A stretch of 64,000 bases of DNA from DASUXY01 sp036377675 (GCA_036377675.1 DASUXY010000024.1:42492-106491), one strand, 5' to 3'; shown: positions 1-9,372, numbered from the stretch's first letter. Translations and numbers: made by a program. The notes: generated by a model not told the origin, from the letters alone.

Positions 1-513
1 ATTGGACATGTTTTAAAGCAAGTAACAGATGAAATTGTTGATTTGGCAAATATAAATTGTCCAGGACAAATCGTTATTTCCGGTTCTGTACAAGGTGTCG
101 AGAAAGCTTCTAATTTGTTAAAGGAACATGGAGCGAGAAGGGTTATTCCATTAAATGTGAGTGGACCTTTTCATTCACGATTAATGAAATCGGCTAATGT
201 TGAATTCGCTGATTATTTACATAAAGTGAATTTGAACGATGCCTCGATTCCTATTTATGCGAATGTAACCGCCACACCGGTTACACAAAAGGAAGAAATT
301 AAGGAATTGCTCATCAAACAATTGTATTCTCCCGTAAGGTTTGAAGAATCGATTCGCAACATGATGGAGCAAGGTATAGATGCTTTTGTTGAAATCGGTA
401 ATGGCAAAGTGTTAAGTGGACTCGTAAGAAAAATCAATCGACGTATGAAAACATTTGCTGTTCAAGATGTAGCCTCATTAAAGAAGTTTATAACATGGTA
501 TAAGGAGGATTGA
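1..513 (+). CDS. fabD: Malonyl-CoA:ACP transacylase FabD, 3' part
   Basis: C-terminal 170 residues of FabD, open from the first base of the window, so the N-terminal half, with the GHSLG nucleophile serine, lies upstream. FabD moves malonyl from CoA to acyl carrier protein, which supplies fatty-acid elongation. The motif GPFHSRLM, with its catalytic histidine near base 172, is visible, as is the C-terminal segment FVEIGNGKVLSGLV typical of the family. It is followed directly by fabG and acpP, the usual cytosolic fatty-acid cluster. Its TGA stop (511-513) lies between the fabG Shine-Dalgarno and the fabG start, so the two are probably translationally coupled. Confidence 0.95.
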   Translation: MGHVLKQVTDEIVDLANINCPGQIVISGSVQGVEKASNLLKEHGARRVIPLNVSGPFHSRLMKSANVEFADYLHKVNLNDASIPIYANVTATPVTQKEEIKELLIKQLYSPVRFEESIRNMMEQGIDAFVEIGNGKVLSGLVRKINRRMKTFAVQDVASLKKFITWYKED

Positions 514-515
514 GA

Positions 516-1256
516 ATGCTCAACGATAAAAACGCTCTCGTTACGGGGGCATCTAGAGGAATTGGTCGCGCTATTGCCTTGGAATTGGCTTCAAAAGGGG
601 CAAATGTAGCGATTAATTACGCAGGGAATGAAGCAAAAGCCGAAGCAGTTGTCGAAGAAGTTCAAGAATTAGGTGTTAACGCTTTTAAAATTCAAGCTGA
701 CGTATCTGATGAAGCAAGTGTCAAAACAATGATTAAAGAAGTGACGAAGCAATTTGGAAGTCTTGATATTCTCGTAAATAACGCCGGCATTACACGTGAT
801 CAATTATTAATGCGGATGAAAGAAACAGACTTTGATGATGTCATTAACACGAATCTTAAAGGAACCTTCCTCTGTATGAAAGCAGCGTCACGACCGATGA
901 TGAAACAAAAATCGGGAAAAATAATTAATGTTGCCTCAATTGTCGGAGTAACAGGTAATCCAGGGCAAGCGAACTATGTCGCTGCAAAAGCAGGGATCAT
1001 CGGTTTAACGAAATCAGCAGCGAAGGAACTAGCTCCACGAAATATTTTAGTAAACGCTGTTGCACCCGGATTTATATCAACTGATATGACCGATGCTTTA
1101 AGTGAGGAACAGAAAGAACAGATGTTATCCTTGATTCCACTCGCCAAACTCGGTACACCTGAAGATGTGGCAAAAGTTGTTCGTTTTTTAGCGACGAGTG
1201 ATTCTGATTATATAACTGGACAAACGATTCACATCGACGGTGGCATGGCCATGTAA
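516..1256 (+). CDS. fabG: 3-oxoacyl-ACP reductase FabG
   Basis: NADPH-dependent reduction of 3-oxoacyl-ACP, the first reductive step of each elongation round. At 246 residues it has the usual family length. Visible short-chain dehydrogenase landmarks are the TGASRGIG cofactor loop (10-17), NNAG (88-91), catalytic Ser141 and the YVAAK motif (Tyr154, Lys158). A TTG at 510 is in frame, but the AAGGAGG at 502-508 sits too close to it; ATG 516 has normal spacing and gives the family N-terminus. It lies between fabD and acpP. Confidence 0.95.
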   Translation: MLNDKNALVTGASRGIGRAIALELASKGANVAINYAGNEAKAEAVVEEVQELGVNAFKIQADVSDEASVKTMIKEVTKQFGSLDILVNNAGITRDQLLMRMKETDFDDVINTNLKGTFLCMKAASRPMMKQKSGKIINVASIVGVTGNPGQANYVAAKAGIIGLTKSAAKELAPRNILVNAVAPGFISTDMTDALSEEQKEQMLSLIPLAKLGTPEDVAKVVRFLATSDSDYITGQTIHIDGGMAM

Positions 1257-1293
1257 ATGATTTAAACAGCCCCTTGAAAGGAGGTGAGTGATG

Positions 1294-1527
1294 ATGGAAG
1301 ATATTTTTGAGCGTGTAAAAGAAATTATTGTCGATCAACTTGATGCTGAAGAGTCAAAAGTAACGATGGAAGCTTCTTTCAGAGATGATTTAGAAGCAGA
1401 CTCATTAGATGTCGTTGAATTAGTGATGGAACTTGAGGACGAATTCGACATGGAAATCGCCGACGAAGAAGCTGAAAAAATCAATACGGTTGGTGATGCT
1501 GTTGAATACATAAACAGCAACAAGTAA
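1294..1527 (+). CDS. acpP: Acyl carrier protein
   Basis: A 77-residue, very acidic acyl carrier protein that carries the growing acyl chain on phosphopantetheine. The DSLDVVELV motif holds the modified Ser37. Length and sequence match B. subtilis AcpA closely. Three in-frame starts follow AAGGAGGTG (1278-1286): GTG 1288, ATG 1291 and ATG 1294. The last has the best spacing and gives the standard MEDIFERV-type N-terminus. A strong hairpin follows, separating the fatty-acid genes from rnc. Confidence 0.95.
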   Translation: MEDIFERVKEIIVDQLDAEESKVTMEASFRDDLEADSLDVVELVMELEDEFDMEIADEEAEKINTVGDAVEYINSNK

Positions 1528-1576
1528 AACTTATATATGTATGAACAGCTCGTCCCCATGGACAATCTGATTTATT

Positions 1577-1602
1577 GAAAGTCTCGCATATGCGGGACTT
1601 TC
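1577..1602 (+). terminator. Hairpin after acpP
   Basis: A near-perfect 11-bp stem (GAAAGTCTCGC with GCGGGACTTTC, one G-U pair) closes a 4-nt AUAU loop 50 nt after acpP. The U tract is weak (TCGATATGCTTTT), so it may terminate only partly or protect the acpP mRNA end. Confidence 0.5.
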
Positions 1603-1642
1603 GATATGCTTTTAATGGCAAACAATCGAGGTGGAATTGCGA

Positions 1643-2326
1643 ATGAGTGTAGCTCAGTTAGAAAAACAACTCGGATTTACATTCAAAAATCCTAAATTGT
1701 TAAAGCAGGCTTTTACACATTCATCCTATGTGAATGAGCATCAGGATAAACGTTTTTCGGATAATGAACGTCTCGAATTTTTAGGAGATGCTGTTTTAGA
1801 GTTAGGAGTTTCCCATTATTTATATAATGAAAAACAAAATATGGCCGAAGGTGAGATGACGAAACTGCGAGCATCGATTGTCTGTGAAGCCTCATTAGTT
1901 GATTTTGCCAAAGCTTTGAACTTTGGTCATTACATTATGCTCGGTCGCGGGGAAGAGCAAACAGGTGGTCGTAATCGGCCGGCATTATTAGCTGACGTAT
2001 TTGAAGCATTTCTTGGTGCTTTATATTTAGATCAAGGTCTTAAAGCTGTTTTACATTTTTTAGAGGAACATGTTTATCCGAAAATTAATGAAGGTGCTTT
2101 TTCGCATGCGATGGATTATAAGAGTCAATTACAAGAGTTTATCCAACAATTTAAAAACAAGCCGATCGAGTATCGAATTGTTGAAGAAAGAGGACCATCC
2201 CATAACCGTGAATTTGTTTCGCAAGTTTTCATAAAAAACAAAATTTCTGGTCATGGGGTAGGTCGGACGAAAAAAGAAGCCGAACAACGGGCAGCGAAAC
2301 ACGCTCTCGATCAATTGAATCGGTAA
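1643..2326 (+). CDS. rnc: Ribonuclease III
   Basis: Double-strand-specific endoribonuclease that processes rRNA precursors and scRNA. The catalytic signature ERLEFLGDA (residues 42-50) is intact, and a double-stranded-RNA-binding domain fills about residues 158-225. It has 227 residues, slightly shorter than B. subtilis Rnc. An in-frame GTG lies at 1631, but GAGGTGG (1628-1634) fits ATG 1643. In B. subtilis rnc is followed directly by smc; here a gene on the other strand sits between them. Confidence 0.93.
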   Translation: MSVAQLEKQLGFTFKNPKLLKQAFTHSSYVNEHQDKRFSDNERLEFLGDAVLELGVSHYLYNEKQNMAEGEMTKLRASIVCEASLVDFAKALNFGHYIMLGRGEEQTGGRNRPALLADVFEAFLGALYLDQGLKAVLHFLEEHVYPKINEGAFSHAMDYKSQLQEFIQQFKNKPIEYRIVEERGPSHNREFVSQVFIKNKISGHGVGRTKKEAEQRAAKHALDQLNR

Positions 2327-2356
2327 TACTAACGAATGAAACAAATGTGTAAGAAA

Positions 2357-2400
2357 GAAAAAGACTGTTATTCAACAACCGACGAATTACAGTCTTTTTC
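2357..2400 (+). terminator. Bidirectional terminator rnc / yfkK
   Basis: Perfect 12-bp stem, GAAAAAGACTGT (2357-2368) with ACAGTCTTTTTC (2389-2400). It has an A tract on one side and a T tract on the other, so it can stop transcription from rnc (+) and from the converging DUF1128 gene (-). Confidence 0.85.
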
Positions 2401-2406
2401 TATCGA

Positions 2407-2631
2407 TTACTCTTTTCTTACAGATCGTAATTCATCAATAAATGCCTGTGTTTCCGAAGGACTTAATCGCTCTTTCTGGACGACGAATTCGTACATGTCC
2501 TTCAATTCGTCGTATTTATTCAAATCATAGCCCTCAGGATCCATGATTAAGCGATTAGCAACATCAAGTCGTTCTGACAACTCATCTAATATGTATTTCA
2601 AATTTTCAGGAGTTGCCTGTTCTAAATTCAT
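2407..2631 (-). CDS. yfkK: DUF1128 family protein (YfkK-like)
   Basis: A 74-residue acidic, helical protein of the DUF1128/UPF0435 family of unknown function, typified by B. subtilis YfkK. The family pattern is visible: an N-terminal NLE, a central YDLNKYDELKDMYE-like stretch, and a C-terminal LSPSETQAFIDEL followed by a basic end. On the - strand a GAGGTG lies 7 nt before the ATG at 2631. A candidate promoter is at 2711-2739. It is the only minus-strand gene in the window, convergent to rnc and divergent from smc. In B. subtilis yfkK lies elsewhere, so a local insertion or rearrangement is inferred. Confidence 0.82.
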   Translation of the reverse strand: MNLEQATPENLKYILDELSERLDVANRLIMDPEGYDLNKYDELKDMYEFVVQKERLSPSETQAFIDELRSVRKE

Positions 2632-2710
2632 GTAAACACCTCATCATTTAATTTTTAATGAGCGAATGAATCGTTACGATTCGCTACGATCTTCTTTTGT
2701 TCTTATATGT

Positions 2711-2739
2711 ATGATAGAATATATGCGTTAAAAAACCAA
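2711..2739 (-). promoter_or_regulatory. Candidate sigma-A promoter of yfkK
   Basis: Read on the - strand: TTGGTT (complement of 2734-2739), 17-bp spacer, TATCAT (complement of 2711-2716). It lies 80 nt upstream of the yfkK start. The -10 matches consensus at 5 of 6 positions; the -35 is weak. Confidence 0.45.
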
Positions 2740-2789
2740 ATATTTAAACATATGAAGTATTCATCGACAATCAATCGGCTTACTAAAGA

Positions 2790-2818
2790 TTGTCTTTAAG
2801 AAATTATACTTCGATAAT
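2790..2818 (+). promoter_or_regulatory. Candidate sigma-A promoter of smc
   Basis: TTGTCT (2790-2795), 17-bp spacer, GATAAT (2813-2818). It lies in the 307-bp divergent region between yfkK and smc and would give smc its own promoter, needed because a terminator and an opposing gene separate it from rnc. The rest of this spacer shows no other gene. Confidence 0.5.
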
Positions 2819-2938
2819 GATAGATAGTACACTGCTCAAAGTGTTTGCAGGACTAAAAAGTGCAGTTATCAATTTGTAGACTTAACTTGCCTTTGCATGT
2901 GAATGTCGTAAAGGAAATTCCGTTTTAGGAGAATGTGT

Positions 2939-5900
2939 ATGTATTTGAAACGATTAGAAAGCGTAGGCTTTAAATCTTTTGCTGAACGAATCAACGTTGA
3001 ATTTGTACCTGGGGTGACAGCAGTAGTAGGTCCGAATGGGAGTGGGAAAAGTAATATTACAGACGCCATTCGATGGGTGTTAGGTGAACAATCGGCAAAG
3101 TCGCTACGAGGATCAAAAATGGAAGATATTATTTTCCAAGGTAGTGATACCCGAAGGCCCTTGAATGTTGCGGAAGTTACCTTAGTCCTTGATAATTCGG
3201 ATCAGTTGCTTCCACTTGAATATGGCGAAATTAGTGTGACAAGACGTGTCTATCGTTCCGGTGAAAGTGAATTTTATATTAATAAGCAATCGTGTCGACT
3301 GAAAGATATTATCGATTTATTTATGGATTCGGGTCTTGGCCGCGAAGCATTTTCAATTATCGGTCAAGGACAGATCGAAGAAATCCTTAGCTCGAAAGCT
3401 GAAGAACGACGGACGATTTTTGAAGAAGCGGCTGGTGTGCTGAAATATAAACACCGTAAAAAGAAAGCGGAATTTAAATTAGCTGAAACAGGTGAAAACT
3501 TAAGTCGCGTAAATGACATTACGTACGAAATTGAACAACAATTAACTCCTTTAGAAAGTCAAGCGAAGACAGCTCGAACATATCTCAAGTTGAAAGATCA
3601 ATTGCAAGAGAAGGAAATATCTTTACTTATTACGGAAATTGAACAATTTCATGAAAAATGGCAAAAACGATTGCAGCAGTTGGAACAAGAACGCGTTAAA
3701 GAAATTGAATGGAAGACGAGTATCCAAAAACAAGAAGCGGTCATCGAAAAAGAACGACGATCAATCGAACAGCTCGATCAGTCGATTGAAAAGTTACAAG
3801 AACAGTTACTAGCTACAACTGAACAGTTGGAACAACATGAAGGGAAAAAGCGAGTGTTATACGAACGCATTAAACACTATGCTGAAGATAAACAAAAACT
3901 ACAATCCCATATCGTTGAAACAGCTCGAGAGAAAAAGCGATTTATGCGAGCGTATAAGAATGAAAAAAAACAACTCGATCATTTAACAAAAGATAGGTCG
4001 GACACGAAGAAAGAGTTGGAACGGATCGAACAACAACTCGCCGTTGAGCACGAAACAATTACTGAACAGATCGAAGACTTAACATCCGATTACATTGAAC
4101 ATTTGAATGTGCAAGCGGCGAAGCGAAATGAGCAACAATCGATTCGGCAACAATGGAAGAAGTTAACCAATGTAAAAAAGCTCCAATCCGAAAAGTATGA
4201 GCAGTTGGTCCAACAACAGAAGAAAATGAATGAAAAAAGCGAGGCGTCTAAACAACAGTATGAAGCTGCAATGACTACATATGTTGAACACCGTCAAGCG
4301 ATTGAACAACTTAAAAAAGAGTTAGTAAAAGAGCGCTCCAGCTTTCAAAGTGCGCAAAAAAAGTTGTATCAAAAGTATCGATATCTTGAAAAGATGAAAT
4401 CACGAAAAGAAATGCTGGAAGAGATGAAAGAAGACTTCCAAGGCTTTTTTCAAGGTGTTAAATACGTTTTGCGAGCTCAAGAAAATAAACAACTTACACA
4501 TGTATATGGAGCAGTTTTACAGTTAATAGATGTTCCACAACAATATGTGACAGCCATTGAAACTGTCCTAGGGGGGCAAGCGCAAAACATAGTCGTTCAA
4601 AATGATGAGACAGCAAGGAAAGCAATTGGTTGGTTAAAACGGACGAATCGTGGACGAGCTACCTTTTTACCGCTTGAATCGATTCAACCACGCTATATTA
4701 CAAAGCGCGTTCGCTCCAAAGTTGACAACCATCCCGGATTTATTGGCGTAGCGTCAGAAGTCGTATCGACGAATGAAAAATACGAAGTCGTTGTCAATCA
4801 TCTCATGGGACATGTAATGATTGCAAAAACGTTAAAAGATGCTAATGAGCTTGCAAAGCTTGCGTCTCGTCGCTACCGTGTCGTCACTTTAGAAGGCGAT
4901 GTTGTTTTCCCTGGAGGTTCGATGTCAGGGGGAGCTAAAAAACGAACGAACCAATCGCTATTTACGAGAGAAAAAGATTTACAACAGTTAACTGAAAAAC
5001 TGAATGTCGTCAGCCAAGAAGTGACCGACTTTCGAAACCGTGTTCAACAACAAGAAGCTCATATGACCGAAAAAGAACAAGCGCTTAAAAAGATGGAGCA
5101 GTCTCTACATGCGAAACAGCAAACGGTTGAACAATTAAAAGCGACGCAGACAGAATGCAATATGAAATTACAATCGTTAACCGATCAACTTACTTTATTT
5201 AACCGAGATCATAAACAGATACAGAATGACAAAGAGCGGTTAATTGATCGCGACCGTGAACTAACAAATGAGCTTGCGGAACTTGACGAACAATTAAAAT
5301 CGCTTCAACAGACGATTGATGAATTAACAGAACAAAAACATACTTTTCATGAAACGAAAGAACAACTCGAATATGAGTTTCATCGTCTACAAGTATCGTT
5401 GGCAGAACAGGAAGAACGGATTAAACATCAACATGAAAAAACGACCTCCATACAAGCAGAAATGGAGCGATTGACGCAACGCGAGCAAATGTATACGAAT
5501 GATTTACATGAACTCATTGAATTGAAGGAATCCGAAATAAGCGAGGATGAACTTGATCAAAAAATAATCGAAAAACAACAGCTGAAAGAGGAATTGTTAC
5601 AAAAAATTCAAGATTACCGTTCTGATCGGACGAAACGGTCGCAACGATTGCAAGATGAGGAAAGGGAAGTGCGCGAAGAAAATAAGCAACTCCAAATTTT
5701 TCTTCGTAATATGCAAGAAACAGAAGTTAAAGCGACACGCTTGGACGTTGAATTAGATAATCGGCTTCATCAATTAGAAACAGAATATACAATGACCTAT
5801 GAAAAAGCGCAACAGACGTATCCGAAAATTGAAAATATAAATGAAACGAAACAAACGGTTGAAGCATTGAAACGACAAATAACGAATCTCGGTACTGTAA

Positions 5901-6505
5901 ACCTTGGAGCCATCGATGAATATGAGCGAATTAGAGAGCGATATTCATTTTTGACAGTTCAAAAGAATGACCTCGAAGAAGCGAAACAAACCCTTCATGA
6001 AGTCATTGCCGAAATGGATGAGGAGATGGAAAAGTTATTCGCTGATACGTTCCACCAAATTAAGAACGAGTTTACAATCGTTTTCAAACAATTGTTTGGT
6101 GGAGGACGGGCGGAGCTAAAACTTACAGACCCGAAAGACTTATTGGAAACGGGTATAGAGATTATCGCTCAGCCACCCGGGAAAAAGTTACAAAACTTAG
6201 GTCTTTTGTCAGGAGGAGAAAAAGCACTCACCGCCATAGCATTGTTGTTTGCCATTTTACGTGTTCGTCCCGTTCCTTTTTGTGTATTAGATGAGGTTGA
6301 AGCTTCATTGGATGAAGCAAACGTTGTGCGCTTCGCTAAATATGTAAACATGCATAGTGAAAGCACTCAATTTATTGTGATTACGCACCGAAAAGGTACA
6401 ATGGAAGAAGCAGATGTTTTATACGGTGTAACGATGCAAGAATCTGGTGTTTCACGACTCGTATCAGTTAAATTAGAAGAAACTGAAGAGCTCATGGAAG
6501 CTTAA
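2939..6505 (+). CDS. smc: Chromosome partition protein SMC
   Basis: Structural-maintenance-of-chromosomes ATPase, which with ScpA and ScpB compacts and segregates the chromosome. It has 1188 residues, the normal length. Walker A GPNGSGKSN is at 31-39, two long coiled-coil arms rich in Q, E and K flank a hinge at about 510-670, and the C-terminal head carries LSGGE (near 1090) and the LDEVEASLD Walker B/D-loop (near 1117). AGGAGA (2927-2932) abuts an ATG at 2933; ATG 2939 has proper spacing and gives the family start MYLKRLE. It is followed by ftsY 17 nt downstream, the conserved smc-ftsY order. Confidence 0.96.
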   Translation: MYLKRLESVGFKSFAERINVEFVPGVTAVVGPNGSGKSNITDAIRWVLGEQSAKSLRGSKMEDIIFQGSDTRRPLNVAEVTLVLDNSDQLLPLEYGEISVTRRVYRSGESEFYINKQSCRLKDIIDLFMDSGLGREAFSIIGQGQIEEILSSKAEERRTIFEEAAGVLKYKHRKKKAEFKLAETGENLSRVNDITYEIEQQLTPLESQAKTARTYLKLKDQLQEKEISLLITEIEQFHEKWQKRLQQLEQERVKEIEWKTSIQKQEAVIEKERRSIEQLDQSIEKLQEQLLATTEQLEQHEGKKRVLYERIKHYAEDKQKLQSHIVETAREKKRFMRAYKNEKKQLDHLTKDRSDTKKELERIEQQLAVEHETITEQIEDLTSDYIEHLNVQAAKRNEQQSIRQQWKKLTNVKKLQSEKYEQLVQQQKKMNEKSEASKQQYEAAMTTYVEHRQAIEQLKKELVKERSSFQSAQKKLYQKYRYLEKMKSRKEMLEEMKEDFQGFFQGVKYVLRAQENKQLTHVYGAVLQLIDVPQQYVTAIETVLGGQAQNIVVQNDETARKAIGWLKRTNRGRATFLPLESIQPRYITKRVRSKVDNHPGFIGVASEVVSTNEKYEVVVNHLMGHVMIAKTLKDANELAKLASRRYRVVTLEGDVVFPGGSMSGGAKKRTNQSLFTREKDLQQLTEKLNVVSQEVTDFRNRVQQQEAHMTEKEQALKKMEQSLHAKQQTVEQLKATQTECNMKLQSLTDQLTLFNRDHKQIQNDKERLIDRDRELTNELAELDEQLKSLQQTIDELTEQKHTFHETKEQLEYEFHRLQVSLAEQEERIKHQHEKTTSIQAEMERLTQREQMYTNDLHELIELKESEISEDELDQKIIEKQQLKEELLQKIQDYRSDRTKRSQRLQDEEREVREENKQLQIFLRNMQETEVKATRLDVELDNRLHQLETEYTMTYEKAQQTYPKIENINETKQTVEALKRQITNLGTVNLGAIDEYERIRERYSFLTVQKNDLEEAKQTLHEVIAEMDEEMEKLFADTFHQIKNEFTIVFKQLFGGGRAELKLTDPKDLLETGIEIIAQPPGKKLQNLGLLSGGEKALTAIALLFAILRVRPVPFCVLDEVEASLDEANVVRFAKYVNMHSESTQFIVITHRKGTMEEADVLYGVTMQESGVSRLVSVKLEETEELMEA

Positions 6506-6522
6506 GAAGGAGATGATAAACA

Positions 6523-7518
6523 ATGAACTTCATTCAACGATTGAAAAAAAAATTTACAAAAAGTGATAAAAAAGAAGTGTCGACAAAATATAAAAAAGGT
6601 ATGGAAAAAACTCGTCATTCTTTTACGAGTAAAATTAATGATTTAATCGCTCGCTATCGTAAAGTGGATGAAGATTTTTTTGAGGATCTAGAAGAGGCAC
6701 TCATAACTGCTGATGTCGGCGTAGTAACCGTCATGGATCTTGTCGATGAATTAAAAATGGAAGTGAAACGCCAAAATATTAAAGAGCCTGAGGAGATGAA
6801 AGATGTCATTTCTGAAAAGTTAGTAGACATTTACTATGGAGATGAAGACGAGGAAATCGAGGAACTTCATTTACAAGAAGATGGGTTGTCGATTATACTC
6901 GTCGTCGGTGTAAATGGTGTTGGAAAAACGACATCGATCGGTAAGTTAGCGTATCGACTTAAACAAGAAGGAAAAGATGTTGTTTTAGCAGCAGGTGATA
7001 CCTTTCGAGCAGGCGCTATCGAACAATTGGATGTGTGGGGAGATCGTGCCGGAGTCGAGGTCATTAAGCAAAGTGCTGGAAGTGATCCCGCTGCTGTAAT
7101 CTATGATGGAATTCAAGCAGCAAAAGCTCGTAATGCTGATGTACTCCTTTGTGATACAGCAGGAAGATTACAAAATAAAGTGAACTTGATGAATGAGTTA
7201 GCTAAAGTCCATCGGGTCATTGAGCGAGAAGTACCAGGTGCCCCGCATGAAGTATTGCTCGTCCTCGATGCAACGACCGGCCAAAATGCTTTAAGTCAAG
7301 CAAAAATCTTTTCAGAAAGCACGGATGTTACCGGAATTGTTTTGACGAAACTAGATGGAACTGCTAAAGGTGGAATCGTTTTAGCGATTCGTCATGAAAT
7401 GGACATCCCTGTAAAATTTGTTGGGCTTGGCGAGCAAGTCGAGGATTTACAAGTATTTGATCCACAAGCGTTTGTATACGGTCTGTTCTCCGATACGATC
7501 GATGAAAAACAAGCGTAA
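6523..7518 (+). CDS. ftsY: Signal recognition particle receptor FtsY
   Basis: GTPase receptor for the SRP; it docks Ffh-bound ribosomes at the membrane. The protein has 331 residues with a short, very basic N-terminus (membrane association). The NG domain carries GVNGVGKTT (about 129-137), DTAGR (near 211) and TKLDG (near 274). It is preceded by AAGGAG with good spacing and follows smc closely. A new promoter lies just after it, so ylxM-ffh can be expressed separately. Confidence 0.95.
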   Translation: MNFIQRLKKKFTKSDKKEVSTKYKKGMEKTRHSFTSKINDLIARYRKVDEDFFEDLEEALITADVGVVTVMDLVDELKMEVKRQNIKEPEEMKDVISEKLVDIYYGDEDEEIEELHLQEDGLSIILVVGVNGVGKTTSIGKLAYRLKQEGKDVVLAAGDTFRAGAIEQLDVWGDRAGVEVIKQSAGSDPAAVIYDGIQAAKARNADVLLCDTAGRLQNKVNLMNELAKVHRVIEREVPGAPHEVLLVLDATTGQNALSQAKIFSESTDVTGIVLTKLDGTAKGGIVLAIRHEMDIPVKFVGLGEQVEDLQVFDPQAFVYGLFSDTIDEKQA

Positions 7519-7538
7519 TAGATCTCGGAATATTTGGC

Positions 7539-7567
7539 TTGCAACCGCCACTGTTTTCCGTTATGAT
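7539..7567 (+). promoter_or_regulatory. Sigma-A promoter of ylxM-ffh
   Basis: TTGCAA (7539-7544), 17-bp spacer, TATGAT (7562-7567), placed 41 bp upstream of the ylxM start. This is a good match in both boxes with ideal spacing. Confidence 0.65.
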
Positions 7568-7607
7568 TAATGTTGTAAAGGTATTTCACTTAACAAGGAT
7601 GAGCGCA

Positions 7608-7934
7608 ATGCTTGAAAAAACGAATCGTGTCAACTTTTTGTTTGACTTTTATCAAACGTTATTAACACCTAAACAGTATAACTATATGAAAATGTACTAT
7701 TTAGAAGATTACTCATTAGGTGAAATTGCCAAGCGGTTTCAAGTTTCACGTCAAGCAATTTATGACAATATCAAGCGCACAGAAGCGATGTTAGAATCCT
7801 ATGAAGAAAACTTGCATTTGTACGAAAAGTTTCAAAAGCGGTTTAAGCTCATTGAACAATTAGAGGAGCAGTTGCTTGACAAAAAGTGTGATCAACTACA
7901 GCCTATAATTGATGAATTAAAACAATTAGATTAA
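7608..7934 (+). CDS. ylxM: SRP-associated HTH protein YlxM
   Basis: A 108-residue protein of the YlxM/p13 family, co-transcribed with ffh in many Firmicutes. The helix-turn-helix region reads DYSLGEIAKRFQVSRQAIYDN (about residues 37-57), followed by a helical C-terminus. In streptococci YlxM binds SRP components and modulates SRP activity; that is family knowledge, not visible here. Longer starts exist upstream, but AAGGA (7595-7599) fits ATG 7608, giving MLEKTNRVNFLFDFYQ and the family length. The ffh start is 14 nt downstream. Confidence 0.9.
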   Translation: MLEKTNRVNFLFDFYQTLLTPKQYNYMKMYYLEDYSLGEIAKRFQVSRQAIYDNIKRTEAMLESYEENLHLYEKFQKRFKLIEQLEEQLLDKKCDQLQPIIDELKQLD

Positions 7935-7948
7935 GGGGGGAACTTAAA

Positions 7949-9292
7949 ATGGCCTTTGAAGGACTTGCTGAGCGTTTACAAAGTACAATTAAAAAAATAA
8001 CTGGTAAAGGTAAAGTTACCGAACAAGATGTTAAAGAAATGACGCGTGAAGTTCGGCTAGCATTGCTTGAAGCGGATGTTAACTTCCGTGTCGTTAAAGA
8101 TTTAATCAAGCAGATTAAAGAACGAGCTGTCGGCCAGGAAGTCATGGAAAGCTTAACACCTGGACAGCAAGTTATTAAAGTTGTTAAAGATGAATTGACG
8201 AATTTAATGGGGAAAGAGCAAAGTAAAATAGCTGTTGCTAAGCGTCCACCGACCGTAATCATGATGGTTGGCTTACAAGGTGCTGGTAAGACGACGACGA
8301 CTGGAAAACTGGCGAACCATTTACGAAAAAATCATAATCGGTCACCACTCTTAGTCGCTTGTGACGTCTATCGCCCAGCCGCTGTCGATCAGCTGCAAAC
8401 ACTCGGGAAACAACTGAATATGCCTGTGTTTTCTAAAGGAACAGACGTTAGTCCAGTCGATATTGCGAAGGAAGCGATTGAACAGGCGAAAGAAGAACAT
8501 CATGATTATGTCATTATTGACACGGCGGGACGACTACACGTCGATGAAGAGTTAATGGATGAACTCACACAAATAAAAGAAACTGTCCAACCTGATGAAA
8601 TATTTCTTGTCGTCGATGCGATGACTGGACAAGATGCGGTTAATGTTGCTGAAAACTTTAATGAACTGCTCGATATTACTGGGGTTGTACTTACGAAACT
8701 AGATGGAGATACACGTGGGGGAGCAGCACTCTCAATTAAAGCCGTTACTGGTAAACCGATAAAATTCGCTGGTATGGGTGAAAAACTTGATCAATTGGAA
8801 CCATTTCACCCCGATCGAATGGCTTCGAGAATTCTCGGCATGGGTGACGTGTTAACACTCATTGAGAAGGCTCAAACACAAGTCGATGAAAAGCGAGCAA
8901 AAGAACTCGAAGAAAAAATGCGGACAATGTCGTTTACGTTCGATGACTTTTTAGAACAAATGGATCAAGTCAAAAGTATGGGACCGTTGGATGAATTAAT
9001 TGCGATGATTCCAGGTGCGAATAAAATGAAAGGGTTAAAAAATGCGCAAATTGATGAGCGCCAAATTGCCCAAGTTGAAGCGATTATCCAATCGATGACG
9101 AAACAAGAACGCCAAGACCCTAGTATTATGAATGCGAGTCGTAAAAAGCGCATTGCTAAAGGATCTGGCACAAACGTTTCCCAAGTCAATCGTCTCTTGA
9201 AACAATTTGAAGAAATGAAGAAAATGATGAAGCGAATGACGAATATGCAAAAAGGTAAAAAAGGTAAAGGATTTAAACTTCCTTTCATGTAA
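7949..9292 (+). CDS. ffh: Signal recognition particle protein Ffh
   Basis: SRP54 GTPase; with scRNA it binds signal sequences emerging from ribosomes and delivers them to FtsY. It has 447 residues: an N domain, a G domain with GLQGAGKTT (about 108-116), DTAGR and TKLDG, and a methionine-rich M domain from about residue 300 with the RNA-binding segment GSGTNVSQVNRLLKQF. The basic KGKKGKGF tail is typical. AAGGGGGG precedes the ATG. It lies in the conserved ylxM-ffh-rpsP order. Confidence 0.96.
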   Translation: MAFEGLAERLQSTIKKITGKGKVTEQDVKEMTREVRLALLEADVNFRVVKDLIKQIKERAVGQEVMESLTPGQQVIKVVKDELTNLMGKEQSKIAVAKRPPTVIMMVGLQGAGKTTTTGKLANHLRKNHNRSPLLVACDVYRPAAVDQLQTLGKQLNMPVFSKGTDVSPVDIAKEAIEQAKEEHHDYVIIDTAGRLHVDEELMDELTQIKETVQPDEIFLVVDAMTGQDAVNVAENFNELLDITGVVLTKLDGDTRGGAALSIKAVTGKPIKFAGMGEKLDQLEPFHPDRMASRILGMGDVLTLIEKAQTQVDEKRAKELEEKMRTMSFTFDDFLEQMDQVKSMGPLDELIAMIPGANKMKGLKNAQIDERQIAQVEAIIQSMTKQERQDPSIMNASRKKRIAKGSGTNVSQVNRLLKQFEEMKKMMKRMTNMQKGKKGKGFKLPFM

Positions 9293-9303
9293 TGGAAAAA
9301 TAC

Positions 9304-9332
9304 TTTACAGACATTCGAGTTTCTGATACAAT
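9304..9332 (+). promoter_or_regulatory. Sigma-A promoter of rpsP operon
   Basis: TTTACA (9304-9309), 17-bp spacer, TACAAT (9327-9332), with an upstream TG giving an extended -10. Both boxes match 5 of 6. It starts just after the ffh stop, 41 bp before rpsP. Confidence 0.75.
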
Positions 9333-9372
9333 CTAAAATTGTGAAAAACTATTCATTAGGAGGTGCTCTTAC

